Assembly (NCBI GenBank): GCA_002793515.1 | Contig: PFEU01000028.1 | Span: 1-32,591, forward strand | Reading direction: 5' to 3' | Origin: Candidatus Uhrbacteria bacterium CG10_big_fil_rev_8_21_14_0_10_48_16 | GTDB lineage: Bacteria; Patescibacteriota; Patescibacteriia; UBA9934; GWF2-40-263 | Length of the DNA stretch: 32,591 bases | Shown here: in pieces, positions 9,032 to 15,041 of the stretch | Position numbering within the stretch: the first letter of the stretch is position 1 | How the letters are laid out: the number at the start of each line of letters is the position of its first letter | Notes under the pieces: model-generated | Seen by the model: only the letters and a program-made list of their open reading frames with translations | Told to the model about the DNA's origin: nothing | Databases searched by the model: none | Translations under genes and position numbers: made by a program

Positions 9032-9577
9032 ATGGCAAAGCAAACAGCCAATTTTGGACGACGCTGGTTCGCCATCCACACCTACTCTGGGTACGAGGAG
9101 AACGTGATGGAAAACTTGAATCAACGTATCGAAACCATGGACATGGAAGATAAGATCTTCAACGTCCTCGTTCCAAAGGAAAAGAAGATCAAAATCAAGA
9201 ACGGAAAACGAAAGACGGTTGAGGAGAAAATTTTTCCCGGCTACGTTCTCGTGGAAATGCTTGTAACCGACGACTCCTGGTATGTGGTGCGTAATACCCC
9301 AAACGTCACAGGATTCATTGGAACCGGTACAACCCCTACCCCTATTGCGGAAGAAGAAATGGAAGCTCTCAAGAAACGCATGGGTGTCGACGAGCCTGAA
9401 TACAAGATGGACGTCGAAAAGGGCTCATCTATTTCTATTACCGATGGACCATTTAAGGGACAAGAAGGAAAAGTCTCTGAAATTGACGAGGAGCGCGGAA
9501 AGGTAAAGGTTCTTGTGAACCTCTTTGGTCGCGAAACCCCTGTCGAACTCGACTTCTTGCAAATTAAGAAGATCTAG
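9032..9577 (+). CDS. nusG: Transcription elongation factor NusG
   Basis: A 181-aa NusG, which binds the RNA polymerase clamp through its N-terminal NGN domain and links to ribosome or Rho through its C-terminal KOW domain. NGN: RRWFAIHTYSGYEENVMENL (about 10-29), KIFPGYVLVEM, and YVVRNTPNVTGFIGTGTTPTPI. KOW: GSSISITDGPFKGQEGKVSEID followed by VLVNLFGRETPVELDFLQIKKI. Length is normal. ATG follows CCCT, without a ribosome site, 4 nt after secE. Confidence 0.97.
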   Translation: MAKQTANFGRRWFAIHTYSGYEENVMENLNQRIETMDMEDKIFNVLVPKEKKIKIKNGKRKTVEEKIFPGYVLVEMLVTDDSWYVVRNTPNVTGFIGTGTTPTPIAEEEMEALKKRMGVDEPEYKMDVEKGSSISITDGPFKGQEGKVSEIDEERGKVKVLVNLFGRETPVELDFLQIKKI

Positions 9578-9605
9578 GGTATAAACCGCCCGTTAATCCT
9601 TAGCC

Positions 9606-9633
9606 GTGGTTGCCTCAAAAATGAGGAATCCAC
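9606..9633 (+). other. Long leader hairpin directly before rplK
   Basis: GTGG (9606-9609) pairs with CCAC (9630-9633) and CCTC (9613-9616) with GAGG (9623-9626), separated by an internal loop. It fills the 65-nt gap between nusG and rplK. In E. coli this is where uL1 binds to repress the rplK-rplA mRNA, so an autoregulatory site is possible but unproven. Confidence 0.4.
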
Positions 9634-9642
9634 TTAAAAAGT

Positions 9643-10065
9643 ATGGCAAAAAAACTCGTTACGCAAATCAAACTCCAAGTTCCAGGAGGATCTGCAACAC
9701 CAGCGCCTCCAATTGGACCAGCACTTGGACAGCATGGACTCCCGATTGGGGAATTCGTGACACGTTTCAACAACGACACACAGGATCGTCGTGGGGAAAT
9801 CGTCCCTGTTGTGATCTCTGTCTATGATGATCGAACATTCGACTTCATCACCAAAACCGCCCCAGCTTCTGACATGGTCAAGAAAGCAGCGGGAATCAAA
9901 AAGGGTTCTGGAAATCCTCTTATCACCAAGGTAGGATCGATCACCAAAGCTCAGCTTCAAGAAATAGCAGAAAAGAAACTCCCTGACTTGAACACTAACG
10001 ACGTAGAAGCTGCCATGAAAATCATTGCAGGAACGTGTCGTCAGATGGGAGTCGAAATCAAATAA
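9643..10065 (+). CDS. rplK: Large-subunit ribosomal protein uL11
   Basis: A 140-aa uL11, which binds the GTPase-associated region of 23S rRNA at the base of the stalk. The N-terminal domain has [30 protein letters not shown] (usually GQHGVNIMEF), with the hinge prolines preserved. The C-terminal rRNA-binding domain contains [61 protein letters not shown]. Length matches the family. The start follows AAAAAGT and has no Shine-Dalgarno site. uL1 follows after a 52-nt gap with a hairpin. Confidence 0.97.
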   Translation: MAKKLVTQIKLQVPGGSATPAPPIGPALGQHGLPIGEFVTRFNNDTQDRRGEIVPVVISVYDDRTFDFITKTAPASDMVKKAAGIKKGSGNPLITKVGSITKAQLQEIAEKKLPDLNTNDVEAAMKIIAGTCRQMGVEIK

Positions 10066-10088
10066 CTTCACTTATCCATAACGTGGGA

Positions 10089-10105
10089 GACCTGTTTTGC
10101 AGGTC
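10089..10105 (+). other. Hairpin between rplK and rplA
   Basis: GACCTG (10089-10094) and CAGGTC (10100-10105) around TTTTG, ending 12 nt before the rplA ATG. No T-run follows, so a role in mRNA processing or translation of rplA is more likely than termination. Confidence 0.4.
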
Positions 10106-10117
10106 GACCGAACCACT

Positions 10118-10801
10118 ATGCCAAGTAAACGTTTTCAAGCAGCAAAGATCCTTGTCGATAAAAACAAGGTCTACCCCATCGCAGAGGCAATCGCCCTCTC
10201 AAAAAAGGCAGCCACCGCAAAGTATGATGAGGCTCTGGAACTTCACCTACGCGTTGGGATCGATCCGACCAAGTCTGACCAGCAAATTCGCGGAACCATT
10301 GCGCTTCCACACGGAACAGGAAAAACGAAACGTGTTGTTGCTTTCGTAGAAGGCGATAAGGAAGCTGAGGCAAAAGCCGCCGGAGCAGATATTGTCGGAG
10401 GAGAAGAGCTCATCGCAAGCATTGCCCAGAAAGGAACCATCGACTTTGACGTCGCTGTGGCAACGCCTGTCATGATGGCAAAGCTCTCAAAGCTTGCACG
10501 ACTTCTCGGACCTCGAGGACTCATGCCAAACCCAAAAACCGACACCGTTTCTCCAAACGTCAAAAAGATGGTTGAAGAACAAAAGGCCGGTAAGGAAAGC
10601 TTTAAGAACGACAACACCGCAAACATCCACCAGATCTTCGGACGAAAGTCGTTCACAGACGCACAACTTGAAGAAAACCTCCGTGCCCTTCTTGAAACCA
10701 TCAAGCGCATGAAGCCACAGTCTTCAAAGGGTATCTACTTGAAGAGTGCAACCATCGCCTCAACGATTGGTCCTGGGATCAAAATCGACGTCGCTTCCTA
10801 A
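10118..10801 (+). CDS. rplA: Large-subunit ribosomal protein uL1
   Basis: A 227-aa uL1, the L1-stalk protein that helps E-site tRNA leave the ribosome and in many bacteria represses its own mRNA. Signatures: MPSKRFQAAKILVDKNKVYPIAEAI at the start, KYDEALELHLRVGIDPTKSDQQIRGTIALPHGTGK, and LGPRGLMPNPKTDTVSPNVKKMV (about 135-158). The C-terminal IYLKSATIASTIGPGIKID is typical. I chose ATG at 10118; an in-frame TTG 21 nt upstream would place the start inside the intercistronic hairpin. Presence of uL1 is notable because several CPR lineages lack it. Confidence 0.96.
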   Translation: MPSKRFQAAKILVDKNKVYPIAEAIALSKKAATAKYDEALELHLRVGIDPTKSDQQIRGTIALPHGTGKTKRVVAFVEGDKEAEAKAAGADIVGGEELIASIAQKGTIDFDVAVATPVMMAKLSKLARLLGPRGLMPNPKTDTVSPNVKKMVEEQKAGKESFKNDNTANIHQIFGRKSFTDAQLEENLRALLETIKRMKPQSSKGIYLKSATIASTIGPGIKIDVAS

Positions 10802-10808
10802 ATACACA

Positions 10809-10840
10809 AAAAAACATTCGCTCTCGGGCGAATGTTTTTT
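10809..10840 (+). terminator. Terminator of the secE-rplA operon
   Basis: AAAAAACATTCGC (10809-10821) pairs with GCGAATGTTTTTT (10828-10840). Only 2 nt separate it from the -35 box of cassette C. Confidence 0.92.
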
Positions 10841-10842
10841 GA

Positions 10843-10871
10843 TTGACGAGAGGATCTCATCTTGCTAGTCT
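10843..10871 (+). promoter_or_regulatory. Promoter of cassette C
   Basis: TTGACG (10843-10848), 17-nt spacer ending TGC (extended -10), TAGTCT (10866-10871). Confidence 0.65.
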
Positions 10872-10891
10872 CACAAACAAGGAGGTACCCC

Positions 10892-11368
10892 ATGGTATTC
10901 AACCTGCAAGATCCACCCCCACGGCGGTGGGTGGAACCAACCATTGTGGAGCACGCCGGCCTCGAACGGGTTGGCGTACACATGATGAGTCTCATCACTC
11001 GACTACAACAAGAGGACCCTGACCAGGGTCTCGCACAACGCATCATCGCCGATCATCCCCACTTCCTCTACGGTCGCGACGCCGGAAATCGGTATGCCCA
11101 TGCGGGATGGGCCTACCTGACTCTCGATCTAGACGAGCAAGCCTGGCGCATTCTCGTCACCATCGAGCGTACCGCGATGATATTCATCCGAAATCGCTCC
11201 TTCCCCGCTCCTTCCCCAACGGCCCTCATCTTCATCTACACGGCCCTTCGCATGGGAAAGGTCGACGCCGCTTTCCTCGGCATCCAACTCGCACGCCTGC
11301 GTCGACTCACCATCCCCGAACAAGAAGACCTCGCCATGCTTGAAGCGTGCCTGCAAGCGACGATCTAG
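10892..11368 (+). CDS. Hypothetical protein, GC-rich cassette C
   Basis: A 158-aa soluble, mostly helical protein that I cannot assign to a family. It begins with a Pro-rich stretch (DPPPRRWVEPTIVEHAGLERVGV) and continues as a series of amphipathic helices (GLAQRIIADHPHFLYGRDAGNRYAHAGWAYL, later RMGKVDAAFLGIQLARLRRLT), reminiscent of helical repeats. The hexapeptide IADHPH also occurs in cassette G, perhaps by chance. The ATG at 10892 is chosen because AAGGAGGT (10879-10886) sits 5 nt before it; an upstream start would lie in the -10 box. Codon use is GC-rich. Promoter, ribosome site and terminator are all private to this gene, which sits between the ribosomal operon and dcd. Confidence 0.72.
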   Translation: MVFNLQDPPPRRWVEPTIVEHAGLERVGVHMMSLITRLQQEDPDQGLAQRIIADHPHFLYGRDAGNRYAHAGWAYLTLDLDEQAWRILVTIERTAMIFIRNRSFPAPSPTALIFIYTALRMGKVDAAFLGIQLARLRRLTIPEQEDLAMLEACLQATI

Positions 11369-11373
11369 TCTTC

Positions 11374-11394
11374 CCCCGTTGTATACACACGGGG
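11374..11394 (+). other. Hairpin after cassette C
   Basis: CCCCGT (11374-11379) and ACGGGG (11389-11394), with a self-complementary TGTATACA core in the loop. It lies just after the stop codon and before the terminator. Confidence 0.45.
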
Positions 11395-11399
11395 CGCAC

Positions 11400-11422
11400 C
11401 TGCCCTCCGAAGCTCATCGAGT
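11400..11422 (+). repeat. Terminator-region repeat, copy 2
   Basis: 23-nt segment containing CCCTCCGAAGCTCATCGAG, identical to 6457-6479 at 22 of 23 positions. The 3' arm has diverged (GTGAAAGAGGG instead of GTACGGAGGG), so the stem here is only 5 bp. Confidence 0.8.
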
Positions 11423-11440
11423 GAAAGAGGGTTTTATTAT
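11403..11440 (+). terminator. Terminator of cassette C
   Basis: CCCTC (11403-11407) pairs with GAGGG (11427-11431), with the CTC/GAG mini-stem in the loop; TTTTATTATT follows. It appears to be a decayed version of the cassette B terminator. Confidence 0.65.
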
Positions 11441-11469
11441 TCCCTGTTTTGTGGCAGGCTAGAGGCACT

Positions 11470-12150
11470 ATGTCGATTTTCACCCGCTCAGAAATCTCAG
11501 AACACATTACTTCACAAAAACTGGTCTTCACGCCAGCCCTGGATCAGTTTCAAATCCAACCCCATGCGGTCGATCTACGACTTGGCTACAAATTCCTTAT
11601 TCCCCGCAACTGGACGGTTGATGAAAAAGGACGTCGTGCGATTAACATGTCCATCGATGACATTGATGCCCACCGCGATCAGTTCGATGAAGTTCATCTT
11701 CAACCTGGACAATACTTTGAACTCCTCCCAAATGAATTTGTGATCGGCACAAGTCTTGAGCGAATCGAGCTTAACGCCATGAATCTCATGGCCATCCTCT
11801 TCCCTCGCACAAGCACAAACCGACGAGGGATCGACCTCTCCCTTTCAGGAATTATCGACACCGGTTACAAAGGCCACCTCATCTTCCCGATGAAAAACGA
11901 AGCGGGAGATCAAGTCATTCGTATCTACCCGGGCGAGCGTGTTTGCCAAGTAATTTTTCAAGAACTCAATCAACCCCTCACTCCAGAAGAAGCCAACCTT
12001 CATGGACTCTCGAGCGCCAAGTACAGCGATTCTGGTTCGACAAGCTCACCACAGGGAGGTTCGCAAGGCTTTAAACTCGATAAAGACGAAGAGCGTCAAA
12101 TGCTCATCTCAGGAAAACTCGACGACCTCAAAAATCAATACAAACTCTAA
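11470..12150 (+). CDS. dcd: dCTP deaminase / dUTPase-fold protein
   Basis: A 226-aa trimeric dUTPase-fold enzyme that by family deaminates dCTP, in some members directly to dUMP. Visible motifs are AVDLRLGYKF near the start, LLPNEFVIGTSLERIEL, LFPRTSTNRRGIDLSLSGIIDTGYKGHLIFPMKNE (substrate pocket, with FPRTSTNRRG at the place of the usual GRSSxxRxG) and IYPGERVCQVIFQEL. A Gly-, Ser- and Gln-rich linker (SGSTSSPQGGSQGF) precedes a charged C-terminal helix; the flexible tail closes over the active site in this family. Whether it is mono- or bifunctional cannot be decided by eye. It could supply dUMP, and with the deaminase at 13642 bears on the dTMP question. The start at 11470 follows CACT; an upstream GTG is less likely. 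Confidence 0.88.
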   Translation: MSIFTRSEISEHITSQKLVFTPALDQFQIQPHAVDLRLGYKFLIPRNWTVDEKGRRAINMSIDDIDAHRDQFDEVHLQPGQYFELLPNEFVIGTSLERIELNAMNLMAILFPRTSTNRRGIDLSLSGIIDTGYKGHLIFPMKNEAGDQVIRIYPGERVCQVIFQELNQPLTPEEANLHGLSSAKYSDSGSTSSPQGGSQGFKLDKDEERQMLISGKLDDLKNQYKL

Positions 12151-12152
12151 CT

Positions 12153-12180
12153 AAAAACAGCCCAAATCGGGCTGTTTTTT
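12153..12180 (+). terminator. Terminator of dcd
   Basis: AAAAACAGCCC (12153-12163) and GGGCTGTTTTT (12169-12179), an 11-bp stem with a T-run. Confidence 0.92.
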
Positions 12181-12202
12181 ATCTGCTTTTCATCCAAAAC
12201 GG

Positions 12203-12231
12203 TTGACAAAACCCTGTTTTTATGATATCTT
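12203..12231 (+). promoter_or_regulatory. Promoter of the cassette D/E unit
   Basis: TTGACA (12203-12208), 17-nt spacer ending TGA (extended -10), TATCTT (12226-12231). Spacer and boxes closely resemble the promoter at 27606-27634. Confidence 0.75.
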
Positions 12232-12286
12232 TTGACGTTCGTTCGGAAGCTGTTTTCGATCGATTCCATCCACCCCGGAGGACTCA

Positions 12287-12940
12287 ATGGCTCCCATCTC
12301 CAAGCGTGACGCCCGTCGTCTGCCCACCCGTCAGTGGGCCCACCCCTACGACCGCAAGGTCGATGGGCCCACCAACGAGCACAGCACCGATCGATCGCCC
12401 CACGCGATCGGCGGGGCCTACGGCATCGGCTGGACGGAGTTCTTCCAGTGCCACCGCAACGGACAGGTCTACACCGTCCACTGCTCGGACGGCGTGCGCA
12501 AGGGCAAGCTCGCGCACAGCTCGCGCGACTACAACTGGATGAGTGAAATGCGGCGACGGATCATCGCCCGCACTCTCTCCCAGCCCAAGGGACCGATCGT
12601 CCTGTCCTCCCGCGAGTGGACCCTCATGGCCCACTCCAACTTCGTCGGATGGCTCGACGCTCTCCCCCGGGAGAGCGAGGACGACCCGATCCAGACCGTC
12701 GGTGACACCAACCGTCACCTGACGGAGGGGCAGATCGGCACCATCAGCAACGTGCCGGTCATCGTCGACCCGAAGGCGAAGGACACCCTCCCGGCCGTGG
12801 GCGACTTCCGGGGAGCCGGGGTCGAGGAGCTCTTCTCCCGCACCCGCGTCCCCCGGTCGGCCGACAGGCACCCCACCTCCACGAGCCAGTTCGGCGGTGT
12901 CTTCGCCGCCGCGTTCCAGAAGGCCGGCATCGGCACCTGA
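12287..12940 (+). CDS. Hypothetical protein, GC-rich cassette D
   Basis: A 217-aa soluble protein with a basic, His- and Arg-rich N-terminal third (SKRDARRLPTRQWAHPYDRK), a middle portion with FFQCHRNGQVYTVHCSDGVRKGK that looks like a small beta sheet, and a Gly-rich C-terminal half. No family is recognised, and no membrane or secretion signal is visible. GGAGG (12277-12281) precedes the ATG by 5 nt. Base composition is the most GC-rich in the window, and a 334-codon antisense frame runs across D and E as a composition artefact. The gene is followed after 30 nt by cassette E, so the two are co-transcribed from the promoter at 12203. Confidence 0.7.
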   Translation: MAPISKRDARRLPTRQWAHPYDRKVDGPTNEHSTDRSPHAIGGAYGIGWTEFFQCHRNGQVYTVHCSDGVRKGKLAHSSRDYNWMSEMRRRIIARTLSQPKGPIVLSSREWTLMAHSNFVGWLDALPRESEDDPIQTVGDTNRHLTEGQIGTISNVPVIVDPKAKDTLPAVGDFRGAGVEELFSRTRVPRSADRHPTSTSQFGGVFAAAFQKAGIGT

Positions 12941-12970
12941 TTCCACACACTTCAACACAATGGAGGTCGA

Positions 12971-13465
12971 ATGACCCCTCACGAAACCAAGGTTCGGTGG
13001 GACGCCATGACGTCCGCGTGGCCGAACTGGCGTTCCTACCGCCAAATCCTCGGCCTCCGAGGATACCAGCCACCCTGGGAGGTGATGGAGTGGCTGTGCA
13101 ACTTCCGCACGGCCCTCCTGGGTGGCATCGAGTCCTTCGAGCGCCACATCGCCTCCGGTGGTCTCAACATCGAGGTCGTCGGCACCTGCGACTGCATCGC
13201 GGACGCAGGCGAGCCCACGACACTTCGTGCCCGCTTCAATGGTCCAAACCCCCGCCGAGACCCGCTCGCATGGCTCCACGCCAACCACACGGCGTACAAC
13301 CGCGCCCAGATGCGACTGATCGAGGACACCATCGGCCTCGAGGCCTTCCGCGAGATCCTCGAACGCGACCTCACGGTCGAGGACAACGATCAGGGGCCGG
13401 AGTGGGGCAACTTGCTCCAGAAGAACTACGCGCAGGAGATCCTCTCCCGCCTCCCCGCCTCCTGA
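12971..13465 (+). CDS. Hypothetical protein, GC-rich cassette E
   Basis: A 164-aa soluble protein of unknown family. It has a Trp-rich helical first half (WDAMTSAWPNWRSYRQILGL, PPWEVMEWLCNFRTALLGG), a short segment with CDC (TCDCIADAG) and a helical end (RLIEDTIGLEAFREILERDL). Its ATG is preceded by GGAGGT with a 3-nt gap. It is the second gene of the only two-gene cassette in the window, 30 nt after D. GC-rich codon use matches D. Nothing in the sequence shows whether D and E interact, though co-transcription makes it plausible. Confidence 0.7.
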   Translation: MTPHETKVRWDAMTSAWPNWRSYRQILGLRGYQPPWEVMEWLCNFRTALLGGIESFERHIASGGLNIEVVGTCDCIADAGEPTTLRARFNGPNPRRDPLAWLHANHTAYNRAQMRLIEDTIGLEAFREILERDLTVEDNDQGPEWGNLLQKNYAQEILSRLPAS

Positions 13466-13500
13466 CCCACGCTCCCGCCCCGCTCAGCGCGGCTGGGACT

Positions 13501-13517
13501 CACGACTCCCCGTCGTG
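13501..13517 (+). other. Hairpin after cassette E
   Basis: CACGAC (13501-13506) and GTCGTG (13512-13517), with a 5-nt loop, between the stop codon and the terminator. Cassettes B and C also carry an extra hairpin at this place. Confidence 0.5.
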
Positions 13518-13522
13518 GCAAG

Positions 13523-13565
13523 ATACCCCTCGTGGTGTCTCTGCTACGGCGGGTATTTTGTTTTC
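13523..13565 (+). terminator. Terminator of cassette D/E
   Basis: ATACCC (13523-13528) and GGGTAT (13551-13556) with an inner CGTGG/CTACG stem; TTTTGTTTTC follows. Confidence 0.7.
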
Positions 13566-13608
13566 AAAAAACCCAATAAAGTCGGTGGCCCAGCCACCGA
13601 CTTTATTG
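13566..13608 (-). terminator. Strong terminator facing left, distal
   Basis: CAATAAAGTCGGTGGC (13574-13589) and its exact complement (13593-13608) make a 16-bp stem with a 3-nt loop. On the minus strand GGTTTTTTG follows. It backs up the terminator at 13610 for the deaminase gene. Confidence 0.8.
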
Positions 13609-13609
13609 A

Positions 13610-13643
13610 AAAAACCGACCTCATACAGGTCGGTTTTTCTTTT
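13610..13643. terminator. Bidirectional terminator
   Basis: AAAAACCGACCT (13610-13621) and AGGTCGGTTTTT (13627-13638), a perfect 12-bp stem with T-runs on both strands; the plus-strand tail is TTTTTCTTTT. It lies between cassette E and the deaminase gene. Confidence 0.9.
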
Positions 13644-14352
13644 ATAATTGTTTCAACACATTCCTCAGATGTTTCACGAGGTCTTCGGTTTGTTCAACGG
13701 TATAGACCGGCTCCCCGGCAAGTAAGCATTGAGCACCCTCCACCGTATACACACAATGCGCGTCCGCATCCTGATCCACAACTTGCAGTCCAAGCGTTCG
13801 CACCTCTTGTTGAATCTCTTCCAAAAGTTCTCCTTCAAACCCTTCAAGAGAGACTGTCTTAATGCTCGGCGTTAATGTCTGGGCGAACACATTGTCTCGA
13901 GAGAATCGCTCGTGCGCATCATCTGTCACGTACAAGTCTCGAATCCCCGCCTCTAACAATGCGGTCCAGCAAGGCTCGCATGCCCACCAATGTCCATACA
14001 TATAGGCGTCGGCTCCCTCAAGATCAATCCCTTGTTTCTTCGCTTCTGCAACGAGCATCTGTTCTGAATGCCCGGGAGCATCATGAAGGGTGCACAGATC
14101 ATATCCCGTCCCGCTTGGGCAATCGAGAACGACACGTGGACAGACATGAATCTCGCCAGGTCCACGGTTATATCCGTTTCCCGCTCGAGCCACAACCTCA
14201 CCATCTTTCACCAGTACAATTCCGACGGGATACAAGGGGTCACCGGCACATTCTTCACGCGCACGAGAAGCTTCCTGCATAAATGGATCATCTACAGACG
14301 CATACTTCAAGTGATGACCTTCCGGCATGTAGGGATATTCAATATTTTGCAT
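13642..14352 (-). CDS. dCMP deaminase-like zinc enzyme
   Basis: A 236-aa member of the CMP/dCMP deaminase superfamily. The zinc site is readable: GHSEQ (His95, catalytic Glu97) and ACEPC (Cys125, Cys128). The Cys-rich segment before it, CPRVVLDCPSGTGYDLC, matches the C-R-SG-C pattern that precedes the HAE motif in ComEB-type dCMP deaminases, so dCMP is the best substrate guess, giving dUMP. The C-terminal 90 residues have no clear match and may be an added regulatory part. I chose Met at 14352 because the upstream Met (14361) abuts the -10 box TATATC. The gene is divergent from the 14394 operon. Guanine or another deaminase activity is not excluded. Confidence 0.78.
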   Translation of the reverse strand: MQNIEYPYMPEGHHLKYASVDDPFMQEASRAREECAGDPLYPVGIVLVKDGEVVARAGNGYNRGPGEIHVCPRVVLDCPSGTGYDLCTLHDAPGHSEQMLVAEAKKQGIDLEGADAYMYGHWWACEPCWTALLEAGIRDLYVTDDAHERFSRDNVFAQTLTPSIKTVSLEGFEGELLEEIQQEVRTLGLQVVDQDADAHCVYTVEGAQCLLAGEPVYTVEQTEDLVKHLRNVLKQL

Positions 14353-14360
14353 AGAAATCA

Positions 14361-14369
14361 TGATATACT
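14361..14369. promoter_or_regulatory. Overlapping divergent -10 boxes
   Basis: Plus strand: TGA then TATACT (14364-14369), an extended -10 for the 14394 operon. Minus strand: TATATC (14362-14367), 9 nt before the deaminase ATG. The two boxes share four base pairs, so the two promoters should exclude each other. Confidence 0.5.
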
Positions 14370-14393
14370 GAAATCAAAGCTAACACATACTCT

Positions 14394-14717
14394 ATGACTC
14401 AACAAGACGATTTCGAAAAAGAAGCAAACGGCATTGGCGAACGACTCGCTATTTTACTTGTCGCATCAACCCTTCCAGACGATGTGAAGGCAGGATTCGC
14501 CTCCATGATTCCGGAAATGACTCCAGAACAACTTGATCGCCTGATCAAAATTCTTGAGACCAATGTTTTAGACACCGCCACCACCCAAGAGAGAGAACTT
14601 GGGCAAGCCGTACAAGAGGCTCAAATGAGTTACGAAAAAGACCGCCAGGAAGCAGAAAAAAAGGCTTTAGCAGATCTTGAAGCGATCGAGCACATTTTGA
14701 ATCAAGAAAATCAGTAA
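14394..14717 (+). CDS. Small helical coiled-coil protein
   Basis: A 107-aa soluble, all-helical, acidic protein. The first half (LVASTLPDDVKAGFASMIPEMTPEQLDRLIKILETN) has a helix-turn-helix hairpin look with the pattern L-P-D-x-x-K, followed by a charged coiled coil (about 55-105). Two other small proteins (14721 and 28812) share this pattern, so it belongs to a local paralogue family. Function is unknown. It opens a three-gene unit with 14721 (3-nt gap) and 15038. The start follows CTCT, with no ribosome site, about 24 nt after an extended -10 box. Confidence 0.75.
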   Translation: MTQQDDFEKEANGIGERLAILLVASTLPDDVKAGFASMIPEMTPEQLDRLIKILETNVLDTATTQERELGQAVQEAQMSYEKDRQEAEKKALADLEAIEHILNQENQ

Positions 14718-14720
14718 TCT

Positions 14721-15041
14721 ATGAGCTGGTCACGATTTGCCAAAATTCTTCAGACCCGCCCCCTCGATCGAGAGACCAAGCTGATGCTTATCGATCTCAT
14801 TGCTGGGACAGATGATCCAAAAATCGAGGAAGAAATTTTTACCTTTCTATTTGCGTGGGAAGAGGCAGAAGCACAGACACAAAAGCAACTCCTCGAGGGA
14901 ATCAAAAAGATTACAACCGAATACCAAGAGGCAAAAACACAGCTTGGACAAACCCATCAGAAAACCGCCCTCTCCATTGCAGACGATATTCATCGTCAAA
15001 AACGCATTGAAGACTTAAAAGCATCAATTGAAAGCCTATGA
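14721..15041 (+). CDS. Small helical coiled-coil protein
   Basis: A 106-aa all-helical protein. The N-terminal part (ILQTRPLDRETKLMLIDLIAGTDDPKIEEEIFTFLFAW) shares with its neighbour at 14394 the pattern L-x-D/R-x-x-K-x-x-L-x-x-L-I, and the rest (45-106) is a highly charged coiled coil. Function is unknown. Its TGA stop overlaps the ATG of the 989-aa gene in an ATGA arrangement, so translation is coupled and the products may act together. Confidence 0.75.
   Translation: MSWSRFAKILQTRPLDRETKLMLIDLIAGTDDPKIEEEIFTFLFAWEEAEAQTQKQLLEGIKKITTEYQEAKTQLGQTHQKTALSIADDIHRQKRIEDLKASIESL

Noticed and set aside
12284-13288. 334-codon open frame antisense to cassettes D and E
   Set aside because: It spans two separate sense genes, each with its own GGAGG site; long antisense frames arise from GC-rich third codon positions.
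12997-13647. 216-codon plus-strand frame overlapping cassette E in another frame
   Set aside because: Pro-, His- and Arg-rich low-complexity translation running through the terminator; no ribosome site.
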